From NCBI RefSeq assembly GCF_014673495.1, contig NZ_CP051006.1, forward strand, positions 5,642,001-5,706,000: a stretch of DNA of 64,000 nucleotides. The letters run 5' to 3'. A program made the position numbers and the translations under genes. The notes beneath the pieces are model-generated. The model had not been told where the DNA came from. It did no database searches and saw only the letters and a program-made list of their open reading frames with translations. Shown piece after piece: positions 46,685-55,782 of the stretch. This DNA comes from Streptomyces griseofuscus. Lineage in GTDB: Bacteria; Actinomycetota; Actinomycetes; Streptomycetales; Streptomycetaceae. Position 1 is the stretch's first letter. Each line of letters begins with the position of its first letter.

Positions 46685-48988
46685 TCAGGCGTCGATGAGG
46701 CCGTGCTCACCGGTGGGCTGCCGCGGGATGCGGGCCTGGGCGAGCGTCCCCGGTGCGGGCGCGGGCGTCCGCTCGTCCAGCGGAAGCACCGCGGGGGTGG
46801 TCTCCCGCTGGCCGAGGTAGAGCCGGCGCACCACACGCTCGGCCGCGTTTCCGTCGTCGAACTGCACGAAGCGCTCACGGAACGCGGCACGCAGCTCGGC
46901 GGCCTTGGAGCCGTTCCAGGCACCGGAACGGAAGACCTCGATCAGCTGGTCCTCGTCGGTCGCGGTCGCACCCGGCGTCTCGCCCGGCTGGCCGGAGAGG
47001 ATGTCGAAGTAGACACCGCGGGCCTTGCGGTAGACCTCCCAGTCGTCCGCGTAGGTGACGATCGGGCGGTCCAGGCACGCGTAGTCGAACATGATGGACG
47101 AGTAGTCCGTGATCAGCGCGTCGGCGGCCAGGCAGAGGTCCTCCACCACCGGGTACGTCGACACGTCCTTGATCAGACCACGCTCCTGGAGGGCCTCCAG
47201 GCGGGGGTCGGCGCCGTAGAAGTAGTGCGTGCGCACCAGGACGACGAAGTCCGGGCCGAGCTCGGAGCAGAAGCGCTCCAGGTCGATCCGGGGGACGTAG
47301 CCCTTCTGGTAGTCGCGCACGGTCGGGCAGTACAGGATGGCCTTCTTGCCGTCCTCGATGCCCAGCTCGCGGCGGATGCGCAGGACGTCGTCACCGTCGG
47401 TGCGGAAGAAGACGTCGTTGCGCGGGTAGCCGAACTCGATCGCCTCGAACGCGCAGGGGTAGACCCGCTCCCAGTTCTCCGTGGAGTGCTGGTTGGAGGT
47501 GAGGCTCAGGTCCCACTTGTCGGCCCGCTCCAGCATCTTGGCGAAGCTCATGTTCTTCGCCGCCGCCGGGTACTTCTGCTGGTCGATGCCCATCTGCTTC
47601 AGCGGGGTGCCGTGATGGGTCTGGAGGAAGACCTGCTCGGGGCGCTTGACGATGTTGTTCGGGAAGTTGACGTTGTTGACGAGGTACTTGGCGCGGGCCA
47701 TGACCTCCCAGTAACGCGGCGAGTTGGCCACCACGTAGTCGACGCCCGCGGGGATGTTGTCCACCATGTCGCGGCGCACGATCCACACCCCGTGCACGTT
47801 CGGGGCGAGTTCCTTGGCCTTGTGGTAGATGGCCGCGGGGTTGCAGGCGACACCGCGGTTCCAGTAGGCCGCGTAGACCGCGAGGTTCTCGTCCACCGGG
47901 CGGCGCAGATGCAGCCGGTACAGCCGGTTGTAGGCGGTCTTGCCGAGCTTGGTCTTGACCTTGGTGGCGCGCTGGATGACCTGGCGGCGGGTGTTGCCGG
48001 CGGCGGTCACCGTGGCGTACGCCGTGTAGGAGCCGCGCTCCAGCAGCTGGAACCGGACGCCCTGGGAGCCCTCGGGGAGCATGAAGCCCTTGGGCTTGTA
48101 GCGCTTGTACGAGGCGGCCGCGAGCTTGAAGAACTCCGCGCGGTCCTTGGGGACGATGCGGTCCTCGCGGGCCAGCGTGAACAGGTAGTGGCTCGCCGCG
48201 CGCTCGAACAGCAGGGCGCGCACGGGCTCGGTCTCGGGGTGCTGGTCGAGGAACTCGAACAGGCGCGCGTACTGCTGGAAGATGCCGAAGTGCTTGCGGC
48301 CGGGCGTCCGCATGGAGTTGCCCTGGCGGCGCTGGCGGTACTCGACGCAGACGTGGTCGGTGGCGGCGATGGTCTGCGCGGTCAGCATGGTCTTGTAGAC
48401 CATGAGCGCGTCCTCGTAGATGCCGTCCGTGAAGATGAAGTTGTTGCCGACGTAGAACTCGCGGCGGTAGGCGCGGTTCCAGACGACGGCGAACATGGTG
48501 AGGAAGTCCGGCCGTTCGAGCGCCGTGAAGACGTCCGTGCCCGCGCTCGCGAGGAGTTCACCGGCCGCGCTCGCCTGGACCCGGTTGTTCCAGTACGTGC
48601 GGACGTGGTTGAGCAGCAGGATGTCGGGGTCGCCCGTGGCCTCCAGCCGGTCGGCGATCGCCTGGAGCGCGCCGTCGGCCAGGGTGTCGTCGCTGTCCAG
48701 GAAGAGGATGTACTCGCCGCGGGACTTCAGCGCACCGGCGTCACGCGCCTTTCCGATGCCCTGGTTCTCCTCCAGGTGCACGGGTATGACGCGGCTGTCG
48801 AGGGCGGCGTATTCATCGAGTATCCGACCGCAGGCGTCCGGCGAGTGGTCGTCGATGGCGACGATCTCGAAATCCTCGAAGGACTGGGACAGAATGGAGT
48901 CCAAGCACGCACGGAGATATCCCTGGACTTTGTAGACAGGGACGACAACGCTTATTTTCGGCGAAGCGTTTCCATTCGCTACGGGCAT
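46685..48988 (-). CDS. Bifunctional GT2 glycosyltransferase / CDP-glycerol:glycerophosphate glycerophosphotransferase
   Basis: A 767-residue two-domain enzyme. Residues about 8-330 are a GT2 glycosyltransferase (KISVVVPVYKVQGYLRACLD, EIVAIDDHSPD, and the DxD-like ILFLDSDDT). Residues about 380-735 are a TagB/TagF-type CDP-glycerol glycerophosphotransferase with FLQTHHGTPLKQMGID, ILYCPTVRDYQ, and DALITDYSSIMFDYACLDRP. Such fusions build teichoic-acid-like polymers of glycosyl and glycerol-phosphate units. From memory this is the SCO2590-like gene tied to S. coelicolor spore-wall polymer. ATG 48988 follows CAGGAG. It needs a CDP-alcohol donor, which the pair at 41432-43239 might supply. Confidence 0.92.
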   Translation of the reverse strand: MPVANGNASPKISVVVPVYKVQGYLRACLDSILSQSFEDFEIVAIDDHSPDACGRILDEYAALDSRVIPVHLEENQGIGKARDAGALKSRGEYILFLDSDDTLADGALQAIADRLEATGDPDILLLNHVRTYWNNRVQASAAGELLASAGTDVFTALERPDFLTMFAVVWNRAYRREFYVGNNFIFTDGIYEDALMVYKTMLTAQTIAATDHVCVEYRQRRQGNSMRTPGRKHFGIFQQYARLFEFLDQHPETEPVRALLFERAASHYLFTLAREDRIVPKDRAEFFKLAAASYKRYKPKGFMLPEGSQGVRFQLLERGSYTAYATVTAAGNTRRQVIQRATKVKTKLGKTAYNRLYRLHLRRPVDENLAVYAAYWNRGVACNPAAIYHKAKELAPNVHGVWIVRRDMVDNIPAGVDYVVANSPRYWEVMARAKYLVNNVNFPNNIVKRPEQVFLQTHHGTPLKQMGIDQQKYPAAAKNMSFAKMLERADKWDLSLTSNQHSTENWERVYPCAFEAIEFGYPRNDVFFRTDGDDVLRIRRELGIEDGKKAILYCPTVRDYQKGYVPRIDLERFCSELGPDFVVLVRTHYFYGADPRLEALQERGLIKDVSTYPVVEDLCLAADALITDYSSIMFDYACLDRPIVTYADDWEVYRKARGVYFDILSGQPGETPGATATDEDQLIEVFRSGAWNGSKAAELRAAFRERFVQFDDGNAAERVVRRLYLGQRETTPAVLPLDERTPAPAPGTLAQARIPRQPTGEHGLIDA

Positions 48989-49746
48989 GCTTGGGGCTCC
49001 TGGACTGTCGGTCAGACTCTCAACCGCCTCCCGCTGCCGGTGCGGAGCGGAAGGCGAGAGGCACAAGGAGTGCGAGGTTAAGGGGCGTTTAACCCTACCC
49101 TAACGTGCCCTACCGGATGGTCTCACCGTATGACCGGACGGGACCCGGTCGCCCGGGTGTGGCGTGACTCACGGGCGGGTGCGCAGGGCTTCCGAAGTGG
49201 CCGGATCCGGGGTTGCGGGCAGGGCGGTGCCGATACGTGCCGATGGCCGCCCGCCCGGGTAAGAGAAGGTGAGCCCACGGTGAGAACGGCGCTTCCAGCG
49301 GCGCGAACCGGACGATCCGGTCAACCCGCCCCGCGCGGTCCGGCCGGGGCCCGTGGTGCGGATGTTGTGCGTTCCGGTCCATGGTTTCGGGCGGGATGTG
49401 GTGGATTCGACACCGATCCACACGGCGCGGTCGCAAGCCCTGTGCCCGGCCGGGCGCCCATCGGCGGCATCCGGTGCGGTGGCGGTGGCGGCACCTCGCG
49501 CGGTGAAATGAGGGCCGGCACGGCGAAGAATTCCCCCGAGAACCGGAAATGAAAAAAGCCACGCGCCTTTCGTGAATTGCACATCTCGTGAATGGTCGCG
49601 CGCTCTCCCTTTCCCATCGGTTACTCGGACACCGTCCGCCCGCCGGACGGTGTCCGCTCGGCGAAACCGGAGCGCACCGAAGCCCCCCGGTCGCGTACAT
49701 TGCGCAGCACGAGGCCGGTACACGGGCGAAAGGGACGGCGGGCAAG
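48989..49746. other. 758-nt non-coding divergent region between the polymerase gene and proB
   Basis: Holds divergent promoters. Near 49074-49096 there is GGTTAA-N7-TTAACC and an AT-rich patch (TTTAACCCTACCCTAA) that probably contains the minus-strand promoter. From 49500 to 49610 the DNA is again less GC-rich, with two CGTGAAT repeats (49570 and 49586). The open frames here (for example 49130-49552) are Arg/Gly-rich without codon bias. The length is unusual for this gene-dense window. Confidence 0.5.
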
Positions 49747-50886
49747 GTGGCAAGCGCGAGGCAGGCCGTGGGCACGGCCCGCAGGATCGTCGTCAAGGTG
49801 GGGTCCTCCTCGCTGACCAGTGCGGCGGGCGGGCTGGACGCCGACCGGGTGGACGCCCTGGTGGATGTGCTGGCCAAGAGCCGCGGCACCGGGGACAGGG
49901 AGGGGAACAGGGAGGTCGTCCTCGTCTCCTCCGGAGCCATCGCCGCCGGGCTCGCGCCGCTCGGGCTGCGCCGCCGGCCCCGGGACCTCGCCCGGCAGCA
50001 GGCCGCCGCCAGCGTCGGACAGGGGCTGCTGGTCGCCCGGTACACCGCCTCCTTCGCCCGGTACGGCGTCCGCGTCGGCCAAGTCCTGCTCACCAGCGAC
50101 GACATGAGCCGCCGCGCCCATCACCGCAACGCCTCGCGCACCCTCGACAAGCTCCTCGCGATGGGCGCCCTGCCGATCGTCAACGAGAACGACACCGTCG
50201 CCACCGACGAGATCCGCTTCGGCGACAACGACCGGCTCGCCGCCCTCGTCGCCCACCTCGTCCACGCCGACCTGCTCGTCCTCCTCTCCGACGTGGACGG
50301 CGTCTACGACGGGGACCCCAGCAGGCCCGGCACCTCCCGGATAGCGGAGATCCACGGCCCCGAGGACCTCGAGGGCGTCGAGATCGGCAGCGCGGGCAAG
50401 GCGGGCGTCGGCACCGGCGGCATGGTGACCAAGGTGGAGGCCGCCCGGATCGCGGCCGCCGCCGGCATCCCGGTGGTGCTGACCTCCGCCGTGCACGCGG
50501 CGGACGCTCTCGGCGGCGGCGACACCGGCACGTACTTCCACCCCACCGGCAAGCGCTCCGCCGACCGGCTGCTCTGGCTCCAGCACGCCTCCACCCCACA
50601 GGGCGCGCTCACGTTGGACGACGGCGCAGTGGCGGCGGTCGTCCAGGGCCGCAAGTCGCTGCTGCCCGCCGGGATCGCCGCCGTCGAGGGCGAGTTCAGT
50701 GCGGGCGACCCCGTGGAGCTGCGGGACGCCGATGGCCGCGCGGTGGCGCGAGGGCTCGTCAGCTTCGACGCCAAGGAGATCCCCCGGCTGATCGGTCGTT
50801 CGACCCACGAGCTGGCACGCGAGCTGGGTCCGGCGTACGAACGCGAGGTCGTACACAGGGACGACCTGGTGCTCCTGCACGGGTGA
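49747..50886 (+). CDS. proB: Glutamate 5-kinase
   Basis: A 379-residue enzyme that phosphorylates glutamate in the first step of proline synthesis. Amino-acid-kinase domain: RRIVVKVGSSSLTSAAGGLD, REVVLVSSGAIAAGLAPLGL, GALPIVNENDTVATDEIRFG, and SDVDGVYDGDPS. A C-terminal PUA domain (about 285-375: SLLPAGIAAVEGEFSAGDPV, then VELRDADGRAVARG) completes the long form. GTG 49747 is weakly preceded by GGCAAG. It is separated from proA only by a small conserved gene, forming the proline cluster. Confidence 0.96.
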   Translation: MASARQAVGTARRIVVKVGSSSLTSAAGGLDADRVDALVDVLAKSRGTGDREGNREVVLVSSGAIAAGLAPLGLRRRPRDLARQQAAASVGQGLLVARYTASFARYGVRVGQVLLTSDDMSRRAHHRNASRTLDKLLAMGALPIVNENDTVATDEIRFGDNDRLAALVAHLVHADLLVLLSDVDGVYDGDPSRPGTSRIAEIHGPEDLEGVEIGSAGKAGVGTGGMVTKVEAARIAAAAGIPVVLTSAVHAADALGGGDTGTYFHPTGKRSADRLLWLQHASTPQGALTLDDGAVAAVVQGRKSLLPAGIAAVEGEFSAGDPVELRDADGRAVARGLVSFDAKEIPRLIGRSTHELARELGPAYEREVVHRDDLVLLHG

Positions 50887-51018
50887 CACTCGTACAGCGG
50901 GGCGCCCCCGGGGGCCTCCGGTGGGGGACGTTCCGTGAAACCGCCCCGCGAAGCCTTACGGCCTGCTCAACTTTGTGTGCGAGACATGTTTCCGAGCACT
51001 TGGGTGAAGGAGGCCGTC

Positions 51019-51444
51019 GTGAGACGAGTGCGCCCTGGGGGTACCACCCGAGGTGCCCTGACGAGCGTCGCGGCCGGGACCACCTACGAGGAACCCAGGG
51101 ACCTGCCCCGGCTGTGGCACGTCACGCTCAGCGTGGCCGGCAAGAGCGTCCCCCTCACGGACCTGCGGCGGGCCCTGGAACAGCTGGCTCACGACCACCC
51201 CTTCCTGCTGACCAGCAGATACGCGAGTGATCACGCCGAGATCCGGTACTGGGAAGAGGCCCGCGACCTGCATGACGCGGCCGCGGTCGCACTGCGCCTG
51301 TGGGGCGAGCACCGGCTCAGCTCCGGACTGCCCCCGTGGGAGATCGTCGGTCTGGAGGTCATCGACCGCGAGACGTACCACCAGCGCATCGCGGAGGGGT
51401 ACGGACCGTTGCCCGCGACCCCCGTAGGGGTCCACCCCTTCTGA
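51019..51444 (+). CDS. Conserved hypothetical protein between proB and proA
   Basis: A 141-residue soluble protein: TYEEPRDLPRLWHVTLSVAG, then TDLRRALEQLAHDHPFLLTS and RYASDHAEIRYWEEARDLHD, AAAVALRLWGEHRLSS, and a final GVHPF. It is highly conserved between Streptomyces in this place from memory, with no known function. GTG 51019 is chosen for the perfect AAGGAGG at 51008-51014; ATG 50986 and 50935 are in frame with no site. The even strand/helix alternation suggests a small ferredoxin-like fold. Confidence 0.82.
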   Translation: MRRVRPGGTTRGALTSVAAGTTYEEPRDLPRLWHVTLSVAGKSVPLTDLRRALEQLAHDHPFLLTSRYASDHAEIRYWEEARDLHDAAAVALRLWGEHRLSSGLPPWEIVGLEVIDRETYHQRIAEGYGPLPATPVGVHPF

Positions 51445-51517
51445 GCCCTTACCGGGGTTTTCCGGGGTTTTCGTCTCGGGGTGTGGAACACGCGCGGAAG
51501 GGCTCCGCACCCCGCAC

Positions 51518-51523
51518 TACCCT
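51518..51523 (+). promoter_or_regulatory. proA -10 element giving a leaderless mRNA
   Basis: TACCCT followed by TCCCCC and ATG; no ribosome-binding site. Confidence 0.55.
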
Positions 51524-51529
51524 TCCCCC

Positions 51530-52816
51530 ATGACCACGCTCTCGCCGTACGACTCGATGTCCCCGGTCACCCAGGCCGCCTACCGGGCCAGGGCCGCCGC
51601 CGCCGACCTCGCGCCGCTGCCGCGCGCCGTGAAGGACGACGCGCTGCTGGCGATCGCCGACGCCCTGGAGGTACGGACCGGGGAGATCATCGAGGCCAAC
51701 GCCAAGGACGTGGCCAAGGCGCGCGAGAGCGGCACCAGCGAGGCCATCGTGGACCGGCTCACCCTCACCCCCGAGCGGGTCCGGGCCATCGCCGCCGACG
51801 TCCGCGACGTGGCAGGGCTGCCCGACCCGGTCGGCGAGGTGGTCCGCGGCTCCACCCTGCCCAACGGCATCGACCTGCGCCAGGTCCGCGTCCCGCTCGG
51901 CGTCGTCGGCATCGTCTACGAGGCCCGCCCCAATGTCACCGCGGACGCCGCCGCGCTCTGCCTGAAGTCCGGCAACGCGGTCCTGCTGCGCGGCTCCGCC
52001 TCCGCCTACGAGTCCAACACCGCCCTCGTCCGGGTGATCCGGGACGCGGTCGGCGGCGCCGGGCTGCCCGCCGACGCCGTACAGCTGGTGCCGGGGGAGA
52101 GCCGTGAGTCCGTGCGCGAGCTGATGCGCGCCCGGGGCCTGGTCGACGTCCTCATCCCGCGCGGCGGCGCCTCCCTGATCAGGACCGTGGTCAGCGAGTC
52201 CACCGTGCCCGTCATCGAGACCGGCACCGGCAACTGCCATGTCTACGTCGACGCACAGGCCGACATCGACATGGCGATCGACATCCTCGTCAACTCCAAG
52301 GCCCAGCGGGTCAGCGTGTGCAACGCGGCCGAGACCCTGCTGGTCCACCAGGACATCGCCGCCGAGTTCCTGCCGCGTGCCCTGGACGCGCTGGCCGAGG
52401 CCGGTGTCACCGTGCACGCGGACGAGCGGGTCATGGCCCACGCCGAGGGCTCGAAGGCCACCGTGGTCGAGGCGACCCCGGAGGACTGGGAGACCGAGTA
52501 CCTGTCGTACGACATCGCCGCCGCCGTCGTGGACTCCCTCGACAAGGCCGTCGAGCACATCCGGCTGTGGACCTCCGGGCACACCGAGGCGATCGTCACC
52601 ACCTCGCAGCAGGCCGCCCGCCGCTTCACCCAGTTGGTCGACTCGACCACGGTCGCCGTGAACGCCTCCACCCGGTTCACCGACGGCGGCCAGTTCGGCT
52701 TCGGCGCGGAGATCGGCATCTCCACCCAGAAGCTGCACGCCCGGGGCCCGATGGGCCTGCCGGAGCTGACCAGCACCAAGTACATCGTCACCGGCGACGG
52801 ACACATCCGCCGCTGA
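51530..52816 (+). CDS. proA: Glutamate-5-semialdehyde dehydrogenase (gamma-glutamyl phosphate reductase)
   Basis: A 428-residue NADPH-dependent enzyme, second step of proline synthesis. Cofactor region KSGNAVLLRGSASAYESNTA; the catalytic Cys lies in PVIETGTGNCHVYVD (about residue 238); the family motif QRVSVCNAAETLLVH follows; and FTDGGQFGFGAEIGISTQKL-HARGP closes it. ATG 51530, 7 nt after TACCCT. It acts with ProB. Confidence 0.97.
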   Translation: MTTLSPYDSMSPVTQAAYRARAAAADLAPLPRAVKDDALLAIADALEVRTGEIIEANAKDVAKARESGTSEAIVDRLTLTPERVRAIAADVRDVAGLPDPVGEVVRGSTLPNGIDLRQVRVPLGVVGIVYEARPNVTADAAALCLKSGNAVLLRGSASAYESNTALVRVIRDAVGGAGLPADAVQLVPGESRESVRELMRARGLVDVLIPRGGASLIRTVVSESTVPVIETGTGNCHVYVDAQADIDMAIDILVNSKAQRVSVCNAAETLLVHQDIAAEFLPRALDALAEAGVTVHADERVMAHAEGSKATVVEATPEDWETEYLSYDIAAAVVDSLDKAVEHIRLWTSGHTEAIVTTSQQAARRFTQLVDSTTVAVNASTRFTDGGQFGFGAEIGISTQKLHARGPMGLPELTSTKYIVTGDGHIRR

Positions 52817-52890
52817 CCTCTCGCCTCCGGGGGGCGTCTCGACAGGCGGATGAATTTCCGTACCGTCTGCCCAAATTGACCCCCCAGGTC

Positions 52891-52896
52891 TACTCT
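52891..52896 (+). promoter_or_regulatory. -10 element of the 52903 gene (leaderless)
   Basis: TACTCT followed by GGTCAT and GTG. The same ACTCTG core precedes the paralog at 53532. Confidence 0.5.
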
Positions 52897-52902
52897 GGTC
52901 AT

Positions 52903-53451
52903 GTGCCGGAGGACGTGGGGGGCACGCCGTTCCCTGACGGCTGGGAGCCCGACGACGACCACGACCGCGGGGTGTCGGACGAAGAGTTCGCCTCCGTGGT
53001 CTTCGACGAGGAATTCGTACGGGCGGCCACTGTCCATGAGCCGACCGCCGTCGAACGCCTCCTTGCCGCCGCGGAGGCCAGAGCCGAGGCATCCGAGGCC
53101 GCCCGCCGCGCCCGCGCCCGGGGCGAGCGGTACGACGACGCCTACGGGGGCGCCGAATTCGGCGAGGACCCGGACGACGACGATCTCGACGACCTGGACG
53201 ACGTCTACGCCCTCGACCGGGGGCCCTTCGACGGCCATGGCAGACAGGCCCGCTGGCACCGGCCGGTGGCCTGGGTGCTCGCCGTGGTGATGGGCGTCGG
53301 CATGGTGGCCCTCGCCTTCGCCGCGGTCTACCGGGGCGCCTCCTCGGGCACCCGGGACCAGCTGCCGTCGTCCACCACGACGGGCCAGAACCGGATCCCC
53401 ACGGTCGCTCCCGTGCGCCCCACGGTGTCGGCGGTGCCCCACCTGCCCTGA
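52903..53451 (+). CDS. Single-pass membrane protein with SVVFDExFVRAA motif (paralog 1)
   Basis: A 182-residue protein. A short cytoplasmic N-terminus carries SDEEFASVVFDEEFVRAATV, then a charged coiled region (AAAEARAEASEAARRARARG) and an acidic patch (DPDDDDLDDLDDVYALD). A membrane helix (VAWVLAVVMGVGMVALAFAA) is followed by about 40 extracellular, Ser/Thr/Pro-rich residues. The motif VVFDE-[ES]-FVRAA recurs in the next gene. From memory the region corresponds to SCO2583/2584, one of which interacts with Mre proteins. GTG 52903 has no ribosome site and sits 6 nt after TACTCT. Confidence 0.78.
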   Translation: MPEDVGGTPFPDGWEPDDDHDRGVSDEEFASVVFDEEFVRAATVHEPTAVERLLAAAEARAEASEAARRARARGERYDDAYGGAEFGEDPDDDDLDDLDDVYALDRGPFDGHGRQARWHRPVAWVLAVVMGVGMVALAFAAVYRGASSGTRDQLPSSTTTGQNRIPTVAPVRPTVSAVPHLP

Positions 53452-53519
53452 TCGGCTCCGGGTGAGGAGTTGTCAGAAGTTGTGGCAGAGCGGGGCGTTT
53501 ACCCGGGGCCCCACAAACC

Positions 53520-53525
53520 CACTCT
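53520..53525 (+). promoter_or_regulatory. -10-like element of the 53532 gene
   Basis: CACTCT, then GAAAGT and ATG. Layout matches the preceding paralog; leaderless start likely. Confidence 0.42.
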
Positions 53526-53531
53526 GAAAGT

Positions 53532-54596
53532 ATGGGCGGGCCTGGAGACCCACCGGAGGGGACACCCGAGGGCGGCCCCGGTGGTGCGGAGGACGAATAC
53601 CGATCCGTCGTGTTCGACGAGTCGTTCGTGCGCGCTGCCCGCCTCCAGGAGTACTCGGCCGAGGAGCGGATGGCCGACCACGCGCCCGCCGTGCGCCGCC
53701 GGCCACTGCACCGGGGGCTCGTCCGCCAGGCGATGATCCTGGTGCTGCTGATCGCCGTGGCCTTCGGCACCGCCGTCTACATGGGGGTGCGCCATCCGTA
53801 CGACTCCGCCGAGGCCCCCCGGCCCGTGGAACCGCTGCGGATGACGGTGATACCGCTCGCCCCGCAGGGCAAGGTGCCCGGGGGGTTGGACGCGGAGACG
53901 CTGTACGCGCACAGCCCCGCCGCGCGGTTCGACATCGGCGCCGAGGGGGTCCCGCTGCCGGCCGCCCGGGGCACCGCGCACTTCTCCGACAGTCAGGTCA
54001 TGACGGCGCTGACCACGGCCAAGGACTACATCGTCCGCTCCGCGCTCTACCCGGAGGTGCTCACCGGGCACGAGACGGCCCCCGCGCGGGCGCTGGTGGA
54101 CTCCGACCAGCTCGCCCAGTTCGACCAGAGCTTCGACCGTCCGGCGGCGGACGGGCGGCACGCCCCGACCGGCTGGGTGGTGCGCCTGGACCCGGCCCGC
54201 GACCTGCTGGCCGACGACCGGATCCGGGTCCAGGGCGAGCTGCGCTTCACCGAGGCGGACCCGGCGACCCTGGAGGTCAGCGCCGACCACACCTTCGTCT
54301 ACGCCCTGCGCCCCACCGGCACCGCGAGTGCCCCCGTCTCCCTCTTCACCGTCCGCCGCGCGCTGACCTTCCGCTTCACCCGCGACGACCTGCGCACCCG
54401 CCAGGTCCAGCTGACCACGGCCTACGTCGAGGCCGGCCCGCTGTCCTGCGCCGAGGACTCCACGTCCTACCTCCGCCCCCTGCTGGCGGGCCAGGCTCCC
54501 CACCCGGGCGCCCCCGCGGGCACCGATCCGTACCGGACGGACAGCCCCGCCTCCTTGTGCGGCACGCTGGCCACGGGGGCGCAGCCGAGGGCCTGA
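53532..54596 (+). CDS. Single-pass membrane protein with RSVVFDESFVRAA motif (paralog 2), folded exterior domain
   Basis: A 354-residue protein. N-terminal Gly/Pro/Glu-rich stretch, then EDEYRSVVFDESFVRAARLQ (residues about 21-40), a basic segment, a membrane helix (QAMILVLLIAVAFGTAVYMG, about 66-85) and an exterior domain of about 260 residues (AHFSDSQVMTALTTAKDYIV; NADH-like residues absent; FVYALRPTGTASAPVSLFTV; ending with two Cys, LSCAED and SLCGT, that may bond). Function unknown. The cytoplasmic motif shared with the upstream gene suggests the same intracellular partner. ATG 53532 is preceded by no Shine-Dalgarno. Confidence 0.82.
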   Translation: MGGPGDPPEGTPEGGPGGAEDEYRSVVFDESFVRAARLQEYSAEERMADHAPAVRRRPLHRGLVRQAMILVLLIAVAFGTAVYMGVRHPYDSAEAPRPVEPLRMTVIPLAPQGKVPGGLDAETLYAHSPAARFDIGAEGVPLPAARGTAHFSDSQVMTALTTAKDYIVRSALYPEVLTGHETAPARALVDSDQLAQFDQSFDRPAADGRHAPTGWVVRLDPARDLLADDRIRVQGELRFTEADPATLEVSADHTFVYALRPTGTASAPVSLFTVRRALTFRFTRDDLRTRQVQLTTAYVEAGPLSCAEDSTSYLRPLLAGQAPHPGAPAGTDPYRTDSPASLCGTLATGAQPRA

Positions 54597-54602
54597 GGGG
54601 GC

Positions 54603-55682
54603 CTACTCGGCCGCCGGGGCCGGACCGCCCTTGGCCGGCGGCGGGCTCTTGAAACCGTCGAAGCCGCGCTTGACGCGGCCGCCCAGATCGCCCGCGCCGC
54701 CCGCCAGATCGCTGACCAGCTTCATCAGCGGGTCCTTGGAGTCCTTGACATCGCTCGCGTAGCTCGCCGCGGACTCCCGGAAGGAGTCGCTGACCCTGGC
54801 GTCCTTGTCGTCGTCGCGGCGCGGGTAGTGGCCGTCCATGATCCGCTGGTAGTCCCGCGACTCGGCCCACTTCTTCAGCTCGGCGGCGCGCACGGTGGTG
54901 AACGGGTGCGAGCGGGGCAGCACATTGAGGATCTTCAGCACGGAGTCGCGCAGGTCGCCGCCGGAGTCGTACTCCTCGGCCTGCTCCAGGAACGCGTCCA
55001 CGTTCATCTCGTGCAGGTGGTTGCCGCCCGCGATCTTCATCAGGCCGCGCATCGAGGCCCGTACGTCCTGGCCCACCAGCAGTCCGGCCCGGTCCGCGGA
55101 GAGTTCGGACTTGCGGAACCACTCCCGCAGCGCCGCGATGATCGCCATGATCGCGAGATTGCCCAGCGGGATCCAGGCGACCTTGATCGCCAGGTTCGTC
55201 AGGAACAGCAGCACGGTGCGGTACACGGAGTGCCCGGACAGCGCGTGGCCGACCTCATGGCCGACGACCGCGCGCATCTCCTCCTCGTCCAGCAGCTCCA
55301 CCAGACCCGTGGAGATCACGATGATCGGCTCGTCCAGGCCGATGCACATCGCGTTCGGCTGCGGGTCCTGGGTGACGTACATCGGCGGGACCTTCGGCAG
55401 GTCCAGGATGTAGCAGGCGTCCAGCAGCATGTCGTGCAGATGACCGAACTGCCGTTCGGAGACGCGCACCGAGTCGGACAGGAACAGCAGCCGCAGGCTC
55501 CGCTCCGGCAGCAGTCCGCTCAGTGCCTTGAACACCTGGTCGAACCCGCTGAGCTTGCGCAGCGCCACCAGGGCGGACCGGTCCGCCGGGTGCTCGTACG
55601 CCCGCGAGGAGATCCCCGGAAAGCGCGTGCGCTGCCTGCTGGGCACCCGCTCGTGCCCGCCCTGCCGATCGCCGTCGTGCAT
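54603..55682 (-). CDS. M48-family zinc metalloprotease
   Basis: A 359-residue peptidase. The zinc site is VVGHEVGHALSGHSVY (HExxH, about residue 159) with the third ligand in ELSADRAGLLVG. Two hydrophobic segments (RTVLLFLTNLAIKVAWIPLG; NLAIMAIIAALREW) give a membrane-associated HtpX-like topology without the N-terminal HtpX helices. The C-terminus is Lys/Gly/Pro-rich (VKRGFDGFKSPPPAKGG). ATG 55682 follows CTTGGGGGAAG; the frame extends to 55871 but lacks coding bias there. It is convergent with the paralog 2 gene (6 nt apart). Probable role in envelope stress or turnover of membrane proteins. Confidence 0.92.
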   Translation of the reverse strand: MHDGDRQGGHERVPSRQRTRFPGISSRAYEHPADRSALVALRKLSGFDQVFKALSGLLPERSLRLLFLSDSVRVSERQFGHLHDMLLDACYILDLPKVPPMYVTQDPQPNAMCIGLDEPIIVISTGLVELLDEEEMRAVVGHEVGHALSGHSVYRTVLLFLTNLAIKVAWIPLGNLAIMAIIAALREWFRKSELSADRAGLLVGQDVRASMRGLMKIAGGNHLHEMNVDAFLEQAEEYDSGGDLRDSVLKILNVLPRSHPFTTVRAAELKKWAESRDYQRIMDGHYPRRDDDKDARVSDSFRESAASYASDVKDSKDPLMKLVSDLAGGAGDLGGRVKRGFDGFKSPPPAKGGPAPAAE

Positions 55683-55782
55683 GTCTTCCCCCAAGTGCGT
55701 GTGAGTGCGGTGAGCCCCCGAGGCGGGGTTCAGCCTAGGCGGAGATACCGTGGACGGGCAGACAGCCGAAGGAGTCCACGCC

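Noticed and set aside
46355..49081. A 908-residue plus-strand frame opposite the glycerophosphotransferase
   Set aside because: Shadow frame; the minus strand encodes clear GT2 and TagF-type motifs.
49130..49552. 140-residue plus-strand ORF in the long spacer before proB
   Set aside because: Arg/Gly/Pro composition without Streptomyces third-position bias and no ribosome site.
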